From Pardosa pseudoannulata (Eukaryota > Arthropoda > Arachnida > Araneae > Lycosidae), in NCBI GenBank assembly GCA_032207245.1, contig CM063502.1, positions 43,487,162 to 43,551,161 on the forward strand: DNA of 64,000 bases, in the 5' to 3' direction. The notes beneath the pieces were generated by a model. That model saw nothing but the letters and a program-made list of their open reading frames with translations. It was not told where the DNA came from and searched no databases. Position numbers and translations under genes: made by a program. Of this stretch, positions 37,497 through 50,807 are shown in pieces. Each line of letters opens with the position of its first letter. Position 1 is the first letter of the stretch.

Positions 37497-37788
37497 TCGA
37501 ATATAGCATAATATATGCTATTTTATATATATACAAAGGATTTCAGGGTTTAGGTATTTACACCGATTTTAAATGGTATGAATTATGGAATTTCAACGTT
37601 CAGAATATTTAAGACTATACAAAACTACATAGTCAGTTTATCAAGACCATTTTATAGATTAAAGTAAATTTCCCATTACCAAGCTCTTGCTTACAGAGAA
37701 CGTACTGGTTTAAAAACTGGAAGCTGAATGTTTTTGAAATTATTTACTTTTGAAATTTTTGTATTTTCGAATATAGTATATTATATGC

Positions 37789-37879
<91 letters not shown>

Positions 37880-38097
37880 TATATATATGCAAAGGATTTC
37901 AGGGTTTAGGTATATACACCGATTTTAAATGGTATGAATTATGGAATTTCAACCTTCAGAATATTTAAGACTATACAAAATTAAATAGTCAATTTATCAA
38001 GACCATTTTAAAGATTAAAGTAAATTTACCACTACCAAGCTCTTGCTTACAGAGAAAGAAACTGGTTTAAAAACTGGAAGCTGAATGTTCTTGAAAT
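37497..38097 (+). repeat. Tandem duplication carrying a (TA)n expansion
   Basis: Copy 1 (37497-37738) and copy 2 (37767-38097) share TTTTCGAATATAG, AAAGGATTTCAGGGTTTAGG, ACCGATTTTAAATGGTATGA and ACTGGTTTAAAAACTGGAAG. The only large difference is the TA run: a few units in copy 1 (near 37523) and about 45 units in copy 2. Confidence 0.95.
37791..37889. repeat. (TA)n microsatellite
   Basis: Expanded TA run inside copy 2 of the surrounding duplication. Confidence 0.95.
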
Positions 38098-38199
38098 TAT
38101 GAGTATGCGATGATATGGAGATATGATTACAACACTGTGCGTTTGCGTACGTGTGTGCGTGAGTGTATAGAGATACAGGGATCGAGAAAAGTTATTTAA

Positions 38200-38783
38200 T
38201 TGCTTGAAGTATTTTTAAAGTACTTTTCTCTTGAAATTTTATATATACATTATTAGAAATAAGTAACTGGCTTTCAATACGCAGTTTTAAGCAGGTTATT
38301 TCTCTCTATTCAAAATCACTTTGGATACCGGACTATTAAAACTTTATATTTCTTCTAACGTGAAGTTATTTGCCTTTGCTTAAAACTGAGACAAGATCAT
38401 TATTTTGGATTATTAGTTCATTTCTATGCACATAAGTAGCGAAAGTTTTATCAGTTCTTATAGAATGCTCTAGATTCGTATTCTTGAAGTATTTTTAACG
38501 TACTTTTATCTTGAAATTTCATAGATAATTTCACATATATATTGCATATATAATTAAGTAACTGGCTTTCAATACGCAGTTTTAAACAGGTTACTTCTCC
38601 CCATTCAAAATCACTTTGCATACCGGATTATTAAAACTTTATATTTCTGCTAACGTGAAGTTATTTGCCTTTGCTTAAAACTGAGACAAGATCATTATTT
38701 TGGATTATTGGTTCATTTCTATGCACATAAATGGCGAAAGTTTTATCAGTTCTTATAGAATGCCCTAGATTCGTATTCTTGTT
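38200..38783 (+). repeat. Tandem duplication, about 280-bp unit
   Basis: Copies begin CTTGAAGTATTTTTAA near 38203 and 38484. They share AAGTAACTGGCTTTCAATAC, CTAACGTGAAGTTATTTGCC and TTTTATCAGTTCTTATAGAA. Identity is high and the boundary lies at ATTCGTATTCTTG. Confidence 0.95.
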
Positions 38784-40120
38784 CTCAAACCTATTGAATT
38801 TTCAAAAGAAAAAACTTCAACAATCGTTTACGAGGCAGAATGTTTAATTACTGGTATTGGTTTCTTTTCTTACTTTTTTTATGAAATCACATGTATTTAC
38901 TTTTACTAACCGTACTTTAAGAACATCAACAGTCAAAAAGGAATGATAATATTCACTTTACTGTATAGATATTTTTTTCAAATGGCGTTTAACCTTTTCT
39001 ATAGCACTGTTTTTTCTTGTTTTCCCAAATACAGCTGTTAGAATACATGCATGCAATAAATTTCTACAATAGTAATATGGAGTTTACCTTTTTAATAAGT
39101 TGATCAGTTAAAATTAGCCTCTTGCATGTTTTTCTATGAATTTTAAAATATACCTGCTTAATATCACACTGCATAAATATTTAAAAGAATTTTAAATCAT
39201 ACTGAAACATGTGATACTTTAGATGAAAAGAACTAGTTAAACTTTGAAGAAATTTACTGTGTCTCTATTATTATTTTAAGCTATTGGGAATTATCAGTTT
39301 CCGGATTATAACTCTGCTTTCAAAAAGAAAGATAAACACTGAAACGGAACTATAAAGGATTAAGCTTCAAAATATGATCATTAGTTGAATACTTTTGAAG
39401 CTAACTAATTCAAAGTTTTCATTACATTTATCTAATATTCCACTATGTTATACATATATCAAAGCTAAATATGTAAAATAGCATTTTTAGATATTTGTTA
39501 ATCAGTAGAACTGTTTAATAACTAATTCACTAAACAGTATTTTATTGAAATTTTAGTTCTGAATCTTTAAGGGTACAGGGATCTTTACAAAACGTTTGTA
39601 TAAATTATTATCTTTGAGTTATTAAGCTTTGTACAAATAGATTGTAACATTACGAAATTGATCACACTAACTTTTTTCTTAAAAACAGATTATATTTTTT
39701 AAAAAAACCTTATTATAAAAATTTGTCAAATTTTAGAATGCTCTTTTTGATTTAATTTTTCAGATATTCCTAAAAATTGCTTACTAAACACTCGTAATAC
39801 ATATTAAAATAAATCTGGATAACTAATTTTACTTTCGACTTCATTTGAACTATTAAAAGCAAATTTTAAATTAAATAATAATTTTGCGAAATTTAACGTA
39901 TAGACATAAAAATATTTCCTATAAATTCACTACTCAATACAGTGGTAAAATAATACCCACAAATTATTTAAAAGATATTTTGAAGCAATATTAGGGTAAA
40001 TATAAAAAAAAAGTAAAATTTTAAAGTGCAAAAAAATTTTAGAATTTACAAAATATTTCAAAAAATTGAATTTTTAAAAAACGTTATCTGACTTTCAAAC
40101 ATTTTTTGTCATACTTCTGT
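38784..40120. other. AT-rich non-coding stretch
   Basis: No open frames of note and no paired repeats. Confidence 0.6.
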
Positions 40121-40138
40121 GCATATATATATATATAT

Positions 40139-40182
<44 letters not shown>
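40121..40182. repeat. (TA)n-(TG)n microsatellite
   Basis: About ten TA units followed by about 20 TG units. Confidence 0.95.
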
Positions 40183-40185
<3 letters not shown>

Positions 40186-40201
40186 AGTTTGAACTGAGTT
40201 A

Positions 40202-40540
40202 TTAATTCAGTAAAACCCTTTATATTATCCACCACCCCTTTAAGAGTGAATTACCTTAAAATTAAGTTTTCGAGCTTTACACACACAATAGTTAGCCTTG
40301 TTAATTTGAGCTTTACACACACAATATTTAGCCTTGTTAATTCAATAAAACACTTTATATTATCCACCATCCCTTTAAGAGTAGATTACCTTAAAATTAA
40401 GTATTCGAGCTTTACGCACACAATAGTTAGCCTTGTTAATTCACTAAAACACTTTATATTATCCACCATCCCTTTAAGAGTAAATTACCTTAAAATTAAG
40501 TATTGGAGTTTTACACGCACAATAGTTAGCCTTGTTTCTA
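40202..40540 (+). repeat. 99-bp tandem array, about three copies
   Basis: Units centre on ATTATCCACCA, CCCTTTAAGAGT, TTACCTTAAAATTAAGT and CACAATAGTTAGCCTTGTT. There is a 36-bp internal duplication in the first unit (CGAGCTTTACACACACAATA / TGAGCTTTACACACACAATA). Since 99 and 36 are multiples of three, a 102-codon frame (40246-40554) stays open. I treat this as a by-product of the period. Confidence 0.95.
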
Positions 40541-43500
40541 AAAGAGAACTTTAATGTCAAGCAATAAATTTAAGTTATTTTTGAACGGAAATTCTTAAAT
40601 ATGAGCCTATTGAAAAACAAAAATAGAGCAATTTCATGCACTTGGAGTTGTATATTAAATTTAAATTTGCCCTAAAAAGGTAGATAAATATTCATTTGAG
40701 TTAAATGCATGACAAGATAAGGTTTAAACTATTACACTCCTTTTTTATCCATTTATATGGAAAATACAGGTTTTCTGGTTTTGATGTAAGGACAGATATT
40801 TTTTCTTGTTTTACGGTTAAATAAGTATGAACTATCTGTGTATTTGAGGCCTGACTATTATTAAGTAGGTGTCTTAGAGCAGTCTGTGACTGAGTAGATA
40901 AGGTCTAGCTCGCTGCTTAGACAAACGGCCTTGTAGTTATCGAGATTAAATGAGAATCCTTTTAGTTCGGACTCCGCTACCGTTATTCGCTTGGCCCATA
41001 CGTGATGCTGAATAGAATTTTTTTTTTTTTTAAATGACTAAGTCCGTACTCTGGGCACGCGCGTGTGAAATTTGGTCAAATTAGTGGAATGCAGTTTAAT
41101 AAAGATATGGAGTTGACTTAACACATTTACAAAATCTACAAATCTTCATAAACTCTCATAAAATTTAAAGAAAAAGAATATTTGAATCTCATAGTCCCAT
41201 ATTATTTATAATTCAGTTATTGGGTAGGAAGTATTTTCAATCCAGTTAATACTTTTGGATTATTAAGTGTGACTGCCGCGTGAGATAGTTTTTATTATTC
41301 ATCACGAATATTACTAAAAACTGAAATATATTAAAAAAAATCCAGAAAAAATCAATGAAGAACGTCTTTAAATGATTCGGGAATCCATGCCTGTTCTTCA
41401 CCACTTTACTGAAAAGGACACTTCAATGAACAAAGAATAAAAGTACAGGCCTGGAATATTTAATGTTAAAATTTGTGATATTTATACGGATATTTATATG
41501 AAATATCACAAGGCTATGAAAATATAATTTCCTTTTCTGCTTTACCATATTAGACGCATTTTGAAATTGTTTAACCGTAGTTCATATAATCACTTTTAAA
41601 CATTCGGTGTTAAGTATTATTGCTTTTAATGCTCTTTATTAAATATCCATTTTTACAAACCCAGTATTTGGTTTTGAAAAGCCAGGCCAAATATTTTATT
41701 TAATCTTCCAAGGTTAAGGTTTTACATGCGATACTTAAGGATGGAAATAAAATATTAAATGAATAACCTATTTTTAAGGCGTACATCTGAAGACTGACTT
41801 GTTCCTTGACTGATCATATCTTTTACTAGTTAAATAGTATTTAAAATTACGACAGTGATATTTTGTTTGAGAGATAATCAATCTATATAATGTCATGTCC
41901 ACTTTATTTTCAAATTAAGTAACACTGATTTAAAACAGAAAAAAGACGTAGTTATGAATAATCAGAACCATTTAATTGCAAAAAAAACTATGCAAAGTTT
42001 TGCTTCTAAGAAATTGCTAACCATATTTCAGGCAGCATCCATTGCCTAAAATTCTCAGTAAATATACCTCTTAAAATTAAAAATGACTCCTAAAAATGAA
42101 AAACCCATTGATGACCGATAGGAAATTGGTTTTTGGTATCTTATTTCACTAATTATCATCTAGCTATATGCATGGATGTTCATCCGCACAAGGAAAATAT
42201 AGAAAGGGCAGCTGAACTCTTCCCTGGAATAAAGAATTTATATCATTTAATGCATCGATGCTATTAACTCGACATTAAAAATAGCTTTGTAAAAATGTTC
42301 AAATAAGTAAGGGAATGAAGATTTCATATTTTGGTAAAATTAAGGTATGAGTTTATGATTGTGTTAAACTAAGAATAAAAGAAAAATTCTGCTGTATTTA
42401 ATATAATTCAAGTTTTTGCGCTGTTTGGAAATTTTTCTGTGACGCCCTTGTTTGTTAGAGGTCAAAATCAGCTTTAATCTCTAAGCCCTGGTCTAATTCT
42501 TCCTCCTGTAGCAGAATTGTGAAAGAAACAATTATAAAATAAAACAGACTATAAGAATGGAAAGCTAAAATTGTGAAGTAAAATAGGGAAAGAAACAAGC
42601 GCAATGTAAAGCAGACCTTAAGAATGGAAACGCTAAAATCGTGTCAGGATAGTATAACGCATATATTTTCATGCAAAGTGATTTAAAAAAAATAAAAAAC
42701 GCCTAAAGGGAGATTAATTAATCGCCTTTTTATTATTTCTTTTTGTAATCCATCATAGTTTTAATTCTTGCATTATTTTCAAAGACAACCCGATTTTCTC
42801 GGTAAATATGATTTTTGACTGAAAAGAAGTCCTCGAAGACTCCAATACCTCTATTACCCGAATTCTTATTCAAACTTTCGATTATTCCCAAAAGAGAAAA
42901 GACGATTGGTTTTCCAGAAATAAGTCATTATTTAAAAGCTTCCAACCGTAAATGTATGGGACATTTCCGCAAATTTTATCATCTTTACCTTGCAGACAAT
43001 GTAATATGCATTCTGCATAACATGATGAAATTCTTCAAGAGATAAAATTACAAAAGGCTATTGTAATAGAATGTTATAGGCCCAATATGTGCATGCAAGT
43101 TGCGTGCTCTATGCATCCTTGTATGTAAAATATTTAAATATGTAAGCTCAGCATTATATTTTAGTACTATGGGTTTCGTCGGTCATTTACTGTATTTAAC
43201 TCTCTTAAGTAATACTTTGTTTCGTCTGGGTCGTTTCCTGAGCTTTCATTTGCAAAATGCAATCGTCCACGGTTACACAATTCCATTGGAACTAGACTCT
43301 CTTTGTACCATTTTTTAAACTGAAAATGACATTTACGGAAAGACATTCTCAGGCACAAACAATTATTCCATTGATAAAAATTACGATAGAGTAGTCCTTT
43401 TCAGTAAACAAGCGTGTTGGTTTTTGGTCTCGTTTTTCAGAGTTCTTAAGGTAATTATATGTCCTTGATTCTGTCTGCTATTGAATGTAATAATATTTCT

Positions 43501-46320
43501 GACGTGGGCATTTTACTTCCTGGTTTCTCAATTTCAAGTCAACTTAAAACGTGTTTCTTAATAATCCTGTTGCTTCATACTTTATCTAATTTTAATATGG
43601 TAAAAGAAAACATTTCTTGTTAACCCTTTACTTTTATTAGTGTTATACGTTGGAAGAATTTTGAGAGCTTTGCGTGTCGATATCTTCTGTAAGTTTTTGA
43701 AATTTCTTTATGTGCTTAATATTTCATTTTTTAAAATACATGTAAAACTATATAAAATATTAAAGACTGCTTTTTTAGAACAATATCTACATGTTGATGT
43801 ATTTAATATATTTTTACGATTTTAAATGTAGAATCCGATTAGAAGCATATATTTAATATGTTCCATTAATTTCATCAACTCGAGCAGTTTTAAGAGCAAA
43901 TTTTGATCTCCTGAAGAGATTATATTATTAATAGATTCCTTTATTTAAATTTTAAATACTTATGGGCATTCAGACTTTTTTCATTTTTTTTTCATTTTTT
44001 AACGGGCTGAAAAGTTTCTACAAACATACATAAGACGAAACTAATAGAGCTAGTAGAAACTGAAGAATACAGAAACTAGTAGGACACTGGAGTGTTTCAA
44101 ACATAAAAGATAAAAGTACCATAATAAATTTGTAATGTACAGAAATAAAAAATAGCGCTGATTGTGTATTTACGACTACAATAATGGGATTTATATCTTT
44201 AAAAACGTTTCATATCTTAATATGAGAGATAAACAAAATACAAATAATACCCATGACACGCTTTCGAAACACTCTTATAACACACTTTCATAAAACAGCA
44301 TTTCTCTTGCAAGCCCCTTCTAAAATTACTCTTTCTTCTGGAATAATTTATGGCTAAATCACGAAATGCAAATATTGAAGTTGAGCGTGATTCTGTTCAT
44401 TTTCGTGAAAATAGTTATGCAATATGGCAAAAGTAAACTTCCAAGAAAATATGGAAATTTGTCAACCACTTTTTTGGTGGCTAGTTAAGATTTGTGAACA
44501 ACAATCTGAACGAAGATTTCCAAGTTATGAGCAAGGAAGGAGAGACAAATTTTGCTACTGAACTTAAAAACATTGTATATATGCTTATCGTGCATTTTTC
44601 TCTCTGATACACGTAAATTCACAAATCTTTTGAAAGCTTCAGTTGGAAAATATGATAAATAGCTTTTTTATCGAGGTAACCTCAAATTTTATTTATATAT
44701 TTTCCCTTCGGGGTAAACGAAAAATCCTGGATTAACTATTATGAGAAAGGCAAATGGTGGATATTCATGATAGGCTTGAAATATAGCTTGCATTCATCCC
44801 TAAAAGGATTATATTTTAAATATATAATAAATGTCAGTAAGTACGACTGTTTGTTAAAATAAACTATTAAATGAGATGAATATATTCTCTCAAAATTTTT
44901 TTGAGGGACTTACGTAGTGATACTGTACCGATAACTTATATTGTCGCTTCTTTATTTCATGACTAATTTTCATGCTCAACAAACAACTAGTTAAATCAAA
45001 CTATTTGAAATACAAGCAACTCTTATTTTCTATATTTTTTAAAGCTTTTCTTTTTTAAGAATTGAAATAATTCTTACTTTTTTTTTTAAAAAAAGAGTTT
45101 ATCTGTAGCTTGAGTCGGTCTTCAGCTTTCTGTACTGGAAGGGATTCAAAGAGATTTCATTCGATTCTTCTCCAACAAATACAGCTTTATCTGTAATTCA
45201 TCAAACATTAAAAAAAAACTTTAAGCTAGGACAAAATACAAAAAATATAACAAGCTCAAGAGAGACCTAAAGGTAACTGCTGAGCAAATTTCACCAATAT
45301 ATATACTCAGTGGAATTGTCCCAAATTTGCATGTATCTCATCTTCGCTGATCATAGCCACGAACCATGAATGTTATACTTCGCTCGTGGCTCTGTATTCT
45401 AGAAGAGTTGCAGCATAAGTAGCTTTAAAGAACACGATAAGTTTAAAAAGGCCGGATGAATAAAATGATTGGTGCTATTTACATCAAATATCGTAATAAC
45501 AAACAAGATCTTATTGAGCAGCAAGTCGACCGTGAAACCAGTAAAACATGTGCTTCCATCAACAGATAACTTTGGTTTGAAAGTATGTATGATTGCAACA
45601 ACAACGTATCTTCTTACCCATTATCTAGACTTAGTTAACTTTGTAATAATGCATTTTATACCGCATTGAACTCTACAGAATGTTACAATAGTCTTTCTAA
45701 TTATGAAAGTGAAGAATTTCTATTATTATGCTTCATAAAATGAGATTTTCTTAATCAGAGAGCAGGCAAGTGTAGAAGTGGTTTCAGGCCTTGAATTCTT
45801 GCTCTAAAAGTAACAGGCGTCGGAGAGGGTGTGTCTGTTATAATTCAGTCATTACAGGATATATTTATGCTCATAAAAACTACTTAAAAATTACCAGAAT
45901 AAAAGAAAGTAGGCTGTAGGGTAAATGAAATTCCAGAGATAGAGATGAAATGTATAAATATCGATTGAAAGAACTGAAGTGTTGAAACAAATCTATTATA
46001 CTTTTACATTTTCACATATTTATAATCAATAATTAAACACAATAGTAGTAAAGGTATTTGTAAAAATGTAAAGTTAAAAAGACACTTCAATGCTATTTTT
46101 GTATGAGTGTATGTTTAAAAGAGTGACATATTCCGTTCTTCTGTGTCAAAAATTTATATTCGGTGAGTATGGGGAAATTAAACTAAGCTCTTATTTTATA
46201 TTAAAGAAGAAGAATACCATTCAGACTGAAAATAGAATATCACAAAAATCTACGAATAGAGAATCTGCTTCATGTAATATAAACTATCAAATTGGATTTT
46301 TACTCCACTTATAACAAAGA
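40541..46320. other. Long AT-rich non-coding stretch (5.8 kb)
   Basis: Apart from a possible tRNA-related fragment at 40868-41005, no gene or paired repeat was recognised. Small frames at 42815-43045, 43100-43318, 45469-45669 and 46090-46314 show no domain and no unusual composition. A TTAACCCTTT word at 43621 looks like a piggyBac end but has no partner nearby. Confidence 0.55.
40868..41005 (+). mobile_element. Possible decayed tRNA-derived SINE
   Basis: GTGACTGAGTAGATAAGGTC followed by TAGCTCGCTGCTTAG resembles a pol III A box with the start of an anticodon arm. The expected B box is only weakly present (GAGATTAAATGAGAATCC). The base composition is less AT-rich than the flanks. Confidence 0.35.
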
Positions 46321-46324
46321 AAAT

Positions 46325-47192
46325 ATTGAAAAACCACTGAATAACATGGAACTAAGATTTTATAAAATATTAGAAAATAAACAAAAATTTCTATGACAAA
46401 AAAATTACTTCATAGTAGCATAAATACTGAAAGAAGAAAATGTTTTCCAAACTGTATAATACTTCTTTGTATGTAGTGAAGATCTTTATAGAATTTATTT
46501 ATTTACAACATCTTGATTAATCTAAACACTGTAAGGGGAAGAAAATTTATCATATTGATGAGAGATTAAAAAAAAATGAAAGAAAATTCCGGGTAGACAG
46601 TGTTGAGATATTTTGGACTTAATTTACATATTTTCGACACAATTTTATCATTTGGGATGCAATGAGGTGCTTCGGAAACTTTATCATTGTAATGATAGAA
46701 GAGAGGATAGTGACGACTTCCCGCTAATCTAATTTCAATCTCTACTATCTAGCCTATTTCAATCATAAAAGTAAAAAATTGTAAACTGACTGAATGGCAT
46801 GAAACTGCGATTTAAAAAAAATATTAGATTGTAAGCAAATATTTTTATGATAAAAAAGAGTTGTTTCATACTAAACATAAATGCTGAAAGAAGAAAATAT
46901 TTTACAAACTAAATAATATTTCTGTGACAGTAATGTAAATTTTTGTATAGTTTATTTGTTTACAACATCTTAGATCTAAATTCTATAACAACCAGATAAT
47001 TTTTGATATCGATCAGTGACAAAAAATTTGGAAGAAAATTCTGGCTACAGTGTTCAGACATTTTGGACATAGTTTACCTATTTTCGACTCATTTCGGATG
47101 CAATGGGAGGCTTAAGACCCTTTATCATTGTAATGATAGAAGAGTGGATAGTGGCGACTTCTGACCAATCTGATTTCAATCTCTAGTATCTA
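46325..47192 (+). repeat. Diverged tandem duplication, about 460-bp unit
   Basis: Copy 1 (46325-46755) and copy 2 (46785-47192) share CTGAAAGAAGAAAAT, TTTACAACATCTT, TTTATCATTGTAATGATAGA followed by AGAG, and AATTTCAATCTCTA (or GATTTCAATCTCTA). Many substitutions separate them, so this is old. Confidence 0.9.
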
Positions 47193-47580
47193 ACCGTACG
47201 CTCTAATTCGGCAAGACTTTAGCAGCCGGTCGACTGATTGTATTCCTGCGGATAACGCCAAAAGTAGCAGACGTTTACTCTTTCTGTTGCTCAATTTCTG
47301 CAATTGACCCGTTGACCCCCCGAGAAACAAGAAGGCAAGCTGCCCTCGGATTCTACCATCGAGGAGAAAAATATGTCAATTAGAAAGTTGTTGCGTTAAC
47401 CTCGTTTAGCAGAAAAGCGTCTCGCCTTGTTTCTAGGCCAGCGGGGATGCCCCGGGCTTGCGCTAACAGTTATTTTGGGGGAATAAACAAAGCAATGCCG
47501 AGCGGAAGGGTTTGAGACATGTGTCCTATTAAAGGCGAATCGTGTTTGGCTCTGGCACGTTGCACATCAAAATTTTTCGT
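47193..47580. other. GC-rich unique island
   Basis: About 390 bp with many CpGs and balanced composition, sharply bounded by AT-rich DNA, with no repeat in the window. It contains GGGATGCCCCGGGCTTGCGC and GGAATAAACAAAGC, the latter overlapping forkhead-like (ATAAACAAA) and HMG/TCF-like (AACAAAG) words. No long open frame. It is the best candidate in the window for a conserved regulatory element. That is inference from composition only. Confidence 0.4.
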
Positions 47581-48079
47581 GCCTCCAAGTTATATAATAT
47601 CCTATGAAATATTTAAGCTTCCCGTAAATGATCTGCCTTTGAGAGTGCTTTTTAAACTTTGAAATGAAAATATAACAACCAGATTCAACCTCTAGATAAA
47701 ATCTTGGAATTCATAGCTTGATCATTTAAAAATTAAAATGAATTTTTATAAACAAATGTTTATAAATAGATACTACTATAAGAAAAGTTTCTTAAATAAA
47801 AGTTGCATTAGTAGGTTAAATGTGTATTTAGTTAAAAAATTTAAATAATAAAGTACGCTAGCTAGAGATTTTAGATCCTTTACTTGATAAAGAAAATATT
47901 TTTAGCTGAAACTAAAGCAGAAATCTTCCTAGGATGATAGTCATCTAAGCATTTTTACAGAAAATTCTGAAATAATTACTCGCGTTTTAAAACAATTTAC
48001 TTTTTGAGGATGTATTTAACAAGAATTCTCATCACCCATGTGATCAACGTATAATTGTGCTCCACTTAATATTTTTTTA
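47581..48079. other. AT-rich non-coding stretch
   Basis: Nothing recognised. Confidence 0.6.
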
Positions 48080-48147
48080 GTCTCATCAACTCTTGTGTAA
48101 CAAAACAATAGACCGTAGCCCTCCTAACCAAACTAAACCAAACCTCA
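48080..48147 (+). mobile_element. 3' fragment of the tRNA-derived SINE
   Basis: GTCTCATCAACTCTTGTGT, AAAACAATAGACCGTAGCC and CTCCTAACCAAAC align with the tail of the SINE at 57269 (GTCTCATTAGTTCTCGTGT, AAAACAATAGCCCGTAGC, CTCCTAACCAAACC). The tRNA head is missing, as in a 5'-truncated insertion. Confidence 0.8.
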
Positions 48148-48251
48148 TAATATTTTAAAATGCTGAGGATTTTTTATAGTTATTTGGATTATCTAGCTGA
48201 ATGTAACAAATAAGTATGCAAGTGCATTGTACATCTCAAGTAATACAAGCG

Positions 48252-48514
48252 CAGTGGCATAAACAAAGGGAAGTGGGTTTGAACTCCCCCCTCCCCCATG
48301 GATCGATAGACTAAAAACAAAATCTATAAATTTTGTTTTTAACCTAAAGATTTCTTCTCAACTTACACGTTATTATTATATTTTGACGCTTATATTACAT
48401 TTTTGTCAAATAATAATATAATGCTTGCTTGCACTATAATTTGACAAAATGCTGGGGACGTCATGTACAAAAATTTCACCATCCCCAGGTGAAAGAAGTC
48501 TGTGTACGCCACTG
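48252..48514. mobile_element. hAT MITE, 263 bp, with 8-bp target duplication
   Basis: The left end is CAGTGGCATAAACAAAGGG. The right end, reverse-complemented, is CAGTGGCGTACACAGACTT. Flanks are TACAAGCG (48244-48251) and TACAAGCT (48515-48522), 7 of 8 identical. This is the standard hAT signature. The minus-strand frame of 100 codons (48406-48708) runs from this element into the flank and is not a gene. Confidence 0.88.
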
Positions 48515-48522
48515 TACAAGCT

Positions 48523-49013
48523 TGTTCGCTGAAGAGGTTCTGGACGCGGGCATTTTACTTTTAGGATAAACTTAGGAAAAGAGGAGTCTAACGGTTGAAC
48601 GTCGTGACACTTGAAAACTATGCGAATTTCTGTCATCAATTGAGAATTCGGGCTAGACTGTCTAACTACGTCACTGTTCCCTTCAGTCGCTCCGAAACAT
48701 TTTTCCAATTATTACACGAGTTAAAAAAAAGAAGAGAAAGAATTAAAATTTGTCTCCTGTATTTGGATAGCTGTCTTAACATTGGTTGAATATTCAAGTA
48801 GCCTTGTCTCAGAGCTATTCATCACTGTATCGACCGCAAGCCAGAATCAACCCGCTTATTGATTCACTGCGGTCACATGTCCGATCCAAAGAGATCCTGT
48901 GGAGGAGACGAGGGGACATTTATTTCTCCTACACCCACGCGGCCGCTCTGTCTATTTTCTTTTCCGTAATTGCTTGGGCTTAAGTACTTTAGCCACTAAC
49001 CTCGTCTCAAAGA
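48523..49013. other. Less AT-rich unique stretch
   Basis: 48560-49000 has mixed composition and is unrepeated. It contains short frames (48595-48789, 48786-48983) with no known domain, a CACATG word at 48874-48879 and CACCCACGCGGCCGC near 48934. It may be regulatory or an undetected exon. Confidence 0.4.
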
Positions 49014-49184
49014 ACAACTCGTTGTCTGCATGAAACGTCACTTCACTAAAAACGACGATATTGCCCCCTAAATATATCTTGATATAAAAAGCTCATATCT
49101 CCATGAATTTTGAAATTATGCTCAATGTTTTTACTTTAAACATTTGACAAGCAAATGTACTGAAAGTATTGTAGAAAATCCAGC

Positions 49185-49218
<34 letters not shown>

Positions 49219-50440
49219 AATGGAGAAGATATTAGAAACTGATTAGAAACAACTCGTTGTCTGCATGAAACGTCACTTCACTAAAAACGACGATATTGCC
49301 CCCTAAATATATCTTGATATAAAAAGCTCATATCTCCATGAATTTTGAAATTATACTCAATGTTTTTACTTTAAACATTTGACAAGCAAATGTACTGAAA
49401 GTATTGTAGAAAATCCGTTGTCTGCATGAAACGTCACTTCACTAAAAACGACGATATTGCCCCCTAAATATATCTTGATATAAAAAGCTCATATCTCCAT
49501 GAATTTTGAAATTATGCTCAATGTTTTTACTTTAAACATTTGACAAGCAAATGTACTGAAAGTATTGTAGAAAATCCAGCGGTTTTTTTTTAATAAATGG
49601 AGAAGATACTAAAAACTGATAACTGCTGGGAGAGACCATATAGAAACAAATATTTACGTATTAATTTTCTCTAGCATTTTCCATAATTATCTTTTAAATA
49701 TTCCTCCTTACATTGTAAAGTATTTACATAGGTTGGTTCGATGTTCTGCAAAGTCTAGTTAGACTTTATAACTGTTCTAGACTAGAGCAGAATTATGCTC
49801 AGTGTGTATTAAAACAGTTATAAGCAAATATATTGAAGACGTAAAAAAATCTGGTGCTTTCTAAGAAAGCATACAGAAAGGAATATTTGCTTATTAATTT
49901 CCTTTAGTACTTTTCTATAATTAATTTTAAAATATTCTTTCCGTAAATATATCTTTATATAAAAAGCTCATATCTCTATGCATTTTGAAATTATGCTCAA
50001 TGTTTTTACTTTAAACATTTGACAAGCAAATGTACTGAAAGTATTGTAGAAAATCCAGCGGGGTTTTTTTTTCTTTTTTTTTAAATAAATAGAGAAGATA
50101 TTAGAACCTGATAACTGCTGGGAAAGACCATATAGAAACAAATATTTACTTATTAATTTCCTCTAGCATTTTCCATAATTATCTTTTAAATAATCCTCCT
50201 TACATAGTAAAGTATTTACATAGGTTGGTTCGATGTTCTTCAAATTCTAGTTAGACTTTATAACTCTTCTAGACTAGAGCAAAATTATGCTCAGTGTGTA
50301 TTAAAACGGTTATAGGCAAATACATTGAAGACGTAAAAAATCTAGTCCTTTCTAAGAAAACATATAGAAAGGAATATTTGCTTATTAATTACCTGTAGTA
50401 CTTTTCTGTAATTAATTTTAAAATATTTTTTCTTGCGTAG
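49014..50440 (+). repeat. Higher-order tandem array with near-identical units
   Basis: Unit A (about 167 bp, ACAACTCGTTGTCTGCATGA to GTATTGTAGAAAATCC) occurs at 49014, 49249 and 49416, and as a partial copy at 49945-50062. Unit B (about 320 bp, AACTGCTGGGA to AAAATATT) occurs at 49620-49940 and 50114-50440. Copies 1 and 2 of A differ at about one site, so part of the array is very recent; B copies differ at roughly one site in ten. A long T run (49185-49214) follows the first A unit and shorter T runs follow the third and fourth. Confidence 0.95.
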
Positions 50441-50558
50441 TAAAATGTCACCATAAATTAATTTTGGTGTTTCAAAAAGTCTAATTGGATTTTACATGGT
50501 TTGTCATAGAATAGTACAGATTTATTATTTTTTCATTTATATTTAATACTTAATTAAT

Positions 50559-50807
<249 letters not shown>

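Noticed and set aside
40246..40554. 33-residue repeat protein
   Set aside because: Explained by a 99-bp tandem repeat plus a 36-bp duplication, with no homology to known proteins.
43621..43640. piggyBac end (TTAACCCTTTAC)
   Set aside because: No inverted partner with TTAA within several kb.
45340..45410. Hairpin AGCCACGA...TCGTGGCT as a regulatory RNA structure
   Set aside because: Only eight paired bases with a long loop; expected by chance in 64 kb.
48406..48708. 100-residue minus-strand protein
   Set aside because: The frame straddles the edge of a hAT MITE and its flank, so it is a chance frame.
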